From contig NZ_CP012070.1 in the NCBI RefSeq assembly GCF_001189535.1, forward strand, positions 248,001-312,000: 64,000 nt of DNA. Direction: 5' to 3'. Under the pieces are notes generated by a model that made no database searches, was not told the DNA's origin, and saw only the letters and a list, made by a program, of their open reading frames with translations. Origin of the DNA: Arsenicicoccus sp. oral taxon 190. GTDB taxonomy: Bacteria; Actinomycetota; Actinomycetes; Actinomycetales; Dermatophilaceae. Of this stretch, positions 59,671 through 64,000 are shown in pieces. Position 1 is the first letter of the stretch. Each line of letters begins with the position of its first letter. Position numbers and translations under genes: made by a program.

Positions 59671-61851
59671 ATGCCGAACCGCCTGCCCGACAAGCCCTCG
59701 CTCGAGGAGCCCACCACCCCCCAGCCGCCGCTGCCGCCGGCTGACGACACCCGCGCCCCGCAGGTGCGGACCGCGACCGGCTACGACACCGGCGCGGCCC
59801 CGGATGCCCGCGCCCAGCAGGGCGAGTACCTCACCACCGCCCAGGGGGTGCGCCTGCCCGACAGCGACCACTCGCTGAAGGCCGGTGACCGGGGCCCGAC
59901 GCTGCTGCAGGACCACCACCTGCGGGAGAAGATCACCCACTTCGACCACGAGCGCATCCCCGAGCGGGTGGTCCACGCCCGCGGCACCGGTGCCCACGGC
60001 GTGTTCAAGGCCTACGGCTCGGCCGAGAAGGTCAGCCGTGCCGCCTTCCTCAAGAAGGACGTCGAGACGCCCGTCTTCGTGCGCTTCTCCACGGTGCTGG
60101 GCTCGCGCGGCTCGGCGGACACCCCACGCGACACCCGCGGCTTCGCCGTGAAGTTCTACACCGAGGAGGGCAACTTCGACCTCGTCGGCAACAACATCCC
60201 CGTCTTCTTCATCCAGGACGGCATCAAGTTCCCGGACGTGGTGCACGCCGCCAAGCCGGAGCCGGACCGCGAGATCCCGCAGGCCGCGAGCGCGCACGAC
60301 ACCTTCTGGGACTTCGTGTCGCTGCACACCGAGGCCCAGCACCACACGCTGTGGAACATGTCCGACCGGGCGCTGCCGCTGTCGCTGCGCACGATGGAGG
60401 GCTTCGGCGTCCACACCTTCCGGCTCGTCGACGAGGACGGCAAGACCGTCCTGATCAAGTGGCACTGGAAGCCGGTCGCCGGCGTCCACTCCACGCTGTG
60501 GGAGGAGGCGCAGCTCATCATGGGCGGCGACCCCGACTTCCAGCGCCGCGACCTGGCCGACGCCATCGAGGCCGGCCACTACCCGCAGTGGGAGCTCGGG
60601 ATCCAGGTCATGCCCGACACCGAGGACCAGACCTTCGAGGGCATCGACCTGCTCGACCCCACCAAGCTGGTCCCGGAGGAGCTGGCGCCGGTCCAGCCGG
60701 TCGGCATCATGACGCTGGACGCCAACCCGACCAACTTCTTCGCCGAGGTGGAGCAGGTCATGTTCAACCCCGGCCACCTGGTGCCGGGCATCGACGTGGT
60801 CAACGACGCGCTGCTGCAGGCGCGGCTGTTCTCCTACGTCGACACCCAGATCACCCGGCTGGGCGGCCCCAACTTCTCCCAGCTGCCGATCAACCGGCCG
60901 CACGTGGACGTCAACGACAACCTGCGTGACGGCTTCCACCAGCACGCGGTCCCGACCGGGGTGGCGCCGTACCGCCCCAACTCCCTCGGCGGCGGCTGCC
61001 CCTTCCACGCGGGCGCCGACGTGGGCGGCTTCGTGGAGGTCCCGGCCGCGGTGGCGGCGTCGCAGAAGGTCCGGGCGATCCCGCGCTCCTTCGACGACCA
61101 CTACTCCCAGGCCCGGATGTTCTTCCGCTCGCTGTCGCCGGTGGAGCAGGACCACACCGTCTCGGCCTACTCCTTCGAGCTCGGCAAGTGCACCTCGTCG
61201 GTGGTGCGCGAGCGGCAGCTGCAGTGCCTGGCCAACATCGACGCCGACCTGTGCGCCGGCGTCGCTGCGGCGCTGGGCATGCCGGCGCCGAAGCCGACCG
61301 TGGAGGTGGCCGACGCGGCCCCCAGCGCGGCGCTGTCGCAGGTGGGCAAGGAGTTCCCCGTCGACGGGCGCAAGCTCGGCATCGTCTGCGACGCCGACAG
61401 CGACCTGGCTGCCGTGACGGCGATGGTCGGCGCGGCCACCAAGGCCAAGCTGGTGCCCTTCGTGGTGGGGCCGCACGGCGGCACGCTGCAGGGCAAGGGC
61501 GGGGAGGTCGAGGTCGACAAGACCTTCGCGACCGCCCGGTCGGTGGAGTTCGACGCCGTCGTCCTGGCCGGGCCGATCGCGCCCGCCGCGGACGCCGCGC
61601 CGACCTTGGACGCCCGCAACGGCGACCCGGACGCGTCGGCCAAGCCCACTGACCCGCGCATCGCCCTGCTGCTCGGCGAGGCCTTCCGGCACTGCAAGGC
61701 CATCGGCGCGGTGAGCGCCGAGGCCCTCGGTGACCTGCCCCAGGACGCCCCCGGCGTGGTCGTCGCCGACGCCAAGGCCATGGTCGGCGAGCTCACCCCG
61801 CTGCTGGCCAAGCACCGGGTGTGGGACCGCTTCCCGACCCGCGCCCGCTGA
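59671..61851 (+). CDS. katE: Large-subunit catalase (HPII/KatE type)
   Basis: Haem catalase of 726 residues that breaks down hydrogen peroxide. ERVVHARGTGAHGVFKAYGS carries the distal His. RFSTVLGSRGSADTPRDTRG and FAVKFYTEEGNFDLVGNNIP (distal Asn) follow. ARLFSYVDTQITRLGGPNFS has the proximal haem Tyr. The C-terminal 170 residues (GRKLGIVCDADSDLAAVTAM to HRVWDRFPTRAR) are the DJ-1/PfpI-like domain of large catalases, without an obvious active Cys. ATG 59671 lies behind TGGAGGACCT. It is divergent from the dehydrogenase gene and ends at a perfect hairpin. Confidence 0.95.
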   Translation: MPNRLPDKPSLEEPTTPQPPLPPADDTRAPQVRTATGYDTGAAPDARAQQGEYLTTAQGVRLPDSDHSLKAGDRGPTLLQDHHLREKITHFDHERIPERVVHARGTGAHGVFKAYGSAEKVSRAAFLKKDVETPVFVRFSTVLGSRGSADTPRDTRGFAVKFYTEEGNFDLVGNNIPVFFIQDGIKFPDVVHAAKPEPDREIPQAASAHDTFWDFVSLHTEAQHHTLWNMSDRALPLSLRTMEGFGVHTFRLVDEDGKTVLIKWHWKPVAGVHSTLWEEAQLIMGGDPDFQRRDLADAIEAGHYPQWELGIQVMPDTEDQTFEGIDLLDPTKLVPEELAPVQPVGIMTLDANPTNFFAEVEQVMFNPGHLVPGIDVVNDALLQARLFSYVDTQITRLGGPNFSQLPINRPHVDVNDNLRDGFHQHAVPTGVAPYRPNSLGGGCPFHAGADVGGFVEVPAAVAASQKVRAIPRSFDDHYSQARMFFRSLSPVEQDHTVSAYSFELGKCTSSVVRERQLQCLANIDADLCAGVAAALGMPAPKPTVEVADAAPSAALSQVGKEFPVDGRKLGIVCDADSDLAAVTAMVGAATKAKLVPFVVGPHGGTLQGKGGEVEVDKTFATARSVEFDAVVLAGPIAPAADAAPTLDARNGDPDASAKPTDPRIALLLGEAFRHCKAIGAVSAEALGDLPQDAPGVVVADAKAMVGELTPLLAKHRVWDRFPTRAR

Positions 61852-61871
61852 GCCCGTCCCGGGTCCGCACC

Positions 61872-61915
61872 GACCGCCCGCCGCCACGCAGCCCTCTGCG
61901 AGGCGGCGGGCGGTC
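61872..61915. terminator. Bidirectional terminator, katE / glycosyltransferase
   Basis: A perfect 14-bp stem, GACCGCCCGCCGCC (61872-61885) and GGCGGCGGGCGGTC (61902-61915), between convergent stops. A GGCATACG octamer follows directly. Confidence 0.88.
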
Positions 61916-61924
61916 GGCATACGG

Positions 61925-63154
61925 TCAGGCCCAGCCGGCCCAGCGGGCCTCGAGGGTGGCCCGGTCGTCCAGCGGCCGTATGCCGCCCGCACCCGCCGCC
62001 CGCACGGCCGCCGCGGTCTCGCCGCGCGCGAGCTGCCGGGTGGCGCGGACCTGCACCAGCAGCCGGCCGTCGTCGCCGTAGTCGGCCGGCCCCTGCCCCA
62101 CCAGCGCCCGCAGCGGGGCGTCGAGCCCGACGGGGCCGTGGACGACGACCTGGTGGCGGCAGCGCCGCAGGCTCTCGGGGTCGGGGTGCCCGACGTGGAT
62201 CCGCGGGTCGTGCTCGAGGGGGGCCGGGAGGGCCACGAGGTCGACGCACCACACCCCGGCGTCGCTGTCGCGCAGCAGCGCGGCGACCGTCGCGGCCAGG
62301 CTCCCGGGGTCGGGCGCTCCGCGCAGCTCGACCACCGTCTCGGGGTGCGCCCACACGAGACCGTGGCCGCGGGCCAGCGGGTCGGTCAGCACGGTCGCGA
62401 GGTGCAGGGTCTCGCGGTCCTTGACCGCGCGGGCGCCCTCCCCGGCCCGGCCCGCGAGGTCCGGGCCGTCGTGCCAGGCCACGGCCTCCGGGACGTGGCG
62501 CAGGTCGGCGCCGGCGAGCCAGCACCGGTGGGCGAGGTCCCAGTCCTCGCCGCCGTAGCCCACGAACCCGGGGTCGAAGCCGCCCGCCGCGTCGTAGAGC
62601 TCGCGGGGCAGCGCCATGACCGCGCTGATGACGAACCGGTAGGACCGGTCGTCCGCCGCCCGAAGGTCCTGCGTCCGGGCGTATCCCTCACGCAGCCAAG
62701 CGGGTTCGTCGAGGAGCGGCGGGGCCGGAGCGTCCCCCTCGCGCCAGGGCCGCAGCCGCTGCGGGGTCCACCCGGCGAGGTCGGCGTGACGGCGCCGCCC
62801 GACGGCGAGGGTGCCGCGCGGGCCGTCGTGCACCACCGCCGCGAGCCGCCGCAGGTAGTCGGGCTCGGGCACGGTGTCGGCGTCCAGGAAGCACAGCACC
62901 GGCGCCGAGGTGGCCCCGGCACCCAGGTGGCGGGCCGCAGCCGCGCGGAACCCGGCGTCCGGCTGCCGCAGCAGGCGCACGGGATACGGCCGGTCCCCGA
63001 GGACCGGGGGGACGGCGGACCCGTCGTCGGCGACGACCACCTCGAGCTGGTCCAGCGGGAGCGTCTGCAGCTCGAGGGCCGCGAGGACCAGGTCGAGCTG
63101 CGCCTGCTGGTCGTAGCAGGGGATGACGACGGCGACGCCGCTGGACGCGGTCAC
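61925..63154 (-). CDS. Family 2 glycosyltransferase
   Basis: Protein of 409 residues. The GT-A domain (1-240) begins VAVVIPCYDQQAQLDLVLAA, with LEVVVADDGSAVPPVLGDRP (first Asp pair), APVLCFLDADTVPEPDYLRR (DxD) and FVGYGGEDWDLAHRCWLAGA (the ED base motif). The C-terminal 170 residues (from about 240) do not match a family that I know. The GTG start overlaps the stop of the upstream glycosyltransferase by four bases. The pair probably builds an exported or surface glycan. Sugar donor and acceptor are unknown. Confidence 0.88.
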   Translation of the reverse strand: MTASSGVAVVIPCYDQQAQLDLVLAALELQTLPLDQLEVVVADDGSAVPPVLGDRPYPVRLLRQPDAGFRAAAARHLGAGATSAPVLCFLDADTVPEPDYLRRLAAVVHDGPRGTLAVGRRRHADLAGWTPQRLRPWREGDAPAPPLLDEPAWLREGYARTQDLRAADDRSYRFVISAVMALPRELYDAAGGFDPGFVGYGGEDWDLAHRCWLAGADLRHVPEAVAWHDGPDLAGRAGEGARAVKDRETLHLATVLTDPLARGHGLVWAHPETVVELRGAPDPGSLAATVAALLRDSDAGVWCVDLVALPAPLEHDPRIHVGHPDPESLRRCRHQVVVHGPVGLDAPLRALVGQGPADYGDDGRLLVQVRATRQLARGETAAAVRAAGAGGIRPLDDRATLEARWAGWA

Positions 63155-64000
63155 GACGCCCACCGCGCGAGGACCGCGGCGTAGCACCGGCCCGCCTCGT
63201 CCCGCGTGGGGGTGAGGCGGACGTCCGGGCCGAGCCAGGTGGAGGCGGGGTCGGCGAGGGCCGCCCGGGCGGCGGCGGCGAGGTCGTCGTAGACGAGCAC
63301 CGCGCCCGGGCACCGGGCCACGAGCTCCTCCACGTAGCGGCTGCGCGGCACCAGCGGCCGTCGCCCGGCGGCCAGCCACGAGTTGATCGACCCCGACGCC
63401 GACAGGTGGCGGTGCGGGGCGACGGGCACCGCGGCCCCCCGCAGCCGACCCACGAGCTCGTCGTCGGGCAGGTAGCCGGTCACCGCGAACCTGCGCCCCA
63501 GCCTGGCCGCGCGCGCGCCGAGCTCCTCCGCGAGGTCGTCGTGGCCGTCCGAGGGGCGGCCGAGGGCGAGCACCCCCACGTCGTCCGGCAGGGTGGCCGC
63601 CGCGTCGAGCGCCTCCTCGTGCCCCTTGCCGGGGTAGAGGTAGCCGAGGACGACCAGGTCACGCTGGTCCGCGCCGGGGGCGGCATCACTGGGAGGGATG
63701 GGCTCAGGCGGCGTGGCCGGGCGCTCGTGGGTGGCCACGGGCAGCGGCACCACGGCCCGACGGTCGTCGGGGAGGGCGGGGGCGCCGGCCTGCGCCAGGG
63801 CGTCGTCCAGCAGCGCGGCCTCGTGCCGGCTGCTCACCACCACCCCGTGCACGGCCGCCACGACCTGCGCGTATGCCGCTGCCCGCCGCTCGAAGCCGCC
63901 CGGGCCGTCCGCGGGCTGCGGCAGGTCATGCAGCGTGACCGTGAGCCGGACCTGCGCCGCGAGCGCGGTGAGCACGTCGGCGGCCTGCGCCGCGGTGCGG
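63151..64000 (-). CDS. GT4-like glycosyltransferase (N-terminus beyond the window)
   Basis: C-terminal part (at least 282 residues) of a GT-B-fold protein. RLTVTLHDLPQPADGPGGFE and HGVVVSSRHEAALLDD look like the end of an N-terminal acceptor domain. DLVVLGYLYPGKGHEEALDA opens the donor-binding domain, and FAVTGYLPDDELVGRLRGAA plus SASGSINSWLAAGRRPLVPR (in place of the usual E-x7-E) follow. The frame is open to the window edge, so the true start lies further on. It is coupled to the following GT2 gene. Confidence 0.82.
   Translation of the reverse strand, partial: RTAAQAADVLTALAAQVRLTVTLHDLPQPADGPGGFERRAAAYAQVVAAVHGVVVSSRHEAALLDDALAQAGAPALPDDRRAVVPLPVATHERPATPPEPIPPSDAAPGADQRDLVVLGYLYPGKGHEEALDAAATLPDDVGVLALGRPSDGHDDLAEELGARAARLGRRFAVTGYLPDDELVGRLRGAAVPVAPHRHLSASGSINSWLAAGRRPLVPRSRYVEELVARCPGAVLVYDDLAAAARAALADPASTWLGPDVRLTPTRDEAGRCYAAVLARWAS

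Overview
The window is about 73% G+C. It carries compact, often leaderless or overlapping genes, many GTG starts and an unmistakably actinobacterial gene set: Rpf, CarD, LpqE, GlnR, mycothiol synthesis genes (mshA, mshD), a SenX3/RegX3-type phosphate system, an HbhA-like protein and a DUF3516 helicase. Several blocks keep the order known from Mycobacterium tuberculosis: rlmB-cysS-ispF-ispD-carD-lpqE, senX3/regX3-gpm-ybjN-mshA, hbhA next to its Xre regulator, and glnR-mshD near pst. The style points to the Micrococcales, perhaps Intrasporangiaceae or Dermatophilaceae. That placement is an inference from gene content, not from a marker gene. It looks like chromosomal core: I found no integrase, transposase, phage module, rRNA, tRNA or CRISPR array.

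Layout. 0-3.4 kb: an rpf gene cut by the window edge, behind a c-di-AMP (ydaO-type) riboswitch, then a Ser/Thr kinase and a CBS protein. 3.5-5.8 kb: otsA-otsB (trehalose from UDP-glucose). 6-12.4 kb: a LacI regulator, a maltose-type ABC transporter (malE-malF-malG) and a divergent MsmK/UgpC-type ATPase. 12.5-21 kb: DUF4032 protein, rlmB, cysS, a secreted phosphoesterase with a PHO box, ispF-ispD, carD, lpqE. 21-26.7 kb: response regulator, sensor kinase, phoU, gpmA, ybjN and a frameshifted mshA. 26.8-37.2 kb: a methyltransferase, a LacI/MFS pair, small housekeeping genes (dtd, HbhA-like/Xre, BKACE, ygfZ, fur, nitrobindin, a ThiS/MoaD protein). 37.3-46.5 kb: glnR, mshD running in frame into ppk, a Nudix/phosphatase protein, and pstSCAB behind a PHO box. 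47-54.8 kb: treZ-treY (trehalose from maltodextrin) and a DUF3516 helicase. 54.9-64 kb: ldh, a 0.7 kb intergenic repeat array, ilvA, a zinc alcohol dehydrogenase, a large catalase and two glycosyltransferases, the last cut by the window end.

How it fits together. Phosphate is one theme: sensor kinase/regulator, PhoU, PstSCAB, Ppk and a secreted phosphoesterase share the window, and three promoter regions (phosphoesterase, senX3/phoU divergence, pstS) carry 11-bp direct repeats of the PHO-box kind. Trehalose and alpha-glucan metabolism is the second theme (OtsAB, TreYZ, maltose transporter). Mycothiol is the third (mshA, mshD).

The most unusual points are the 699-bp-spaced repeat array at 55.85-56.57 kb, the missing stop codon between mshD and ppk, single-base frameshifts in mshA and malG, several short-period tandem arrays (11 bp, 18 bp, 20 bp, 63 bp), and a frequent octamer GGCATACG. 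I did not find a clearly new multi-gene system. The repeat array is the best candidate for something undescribed.
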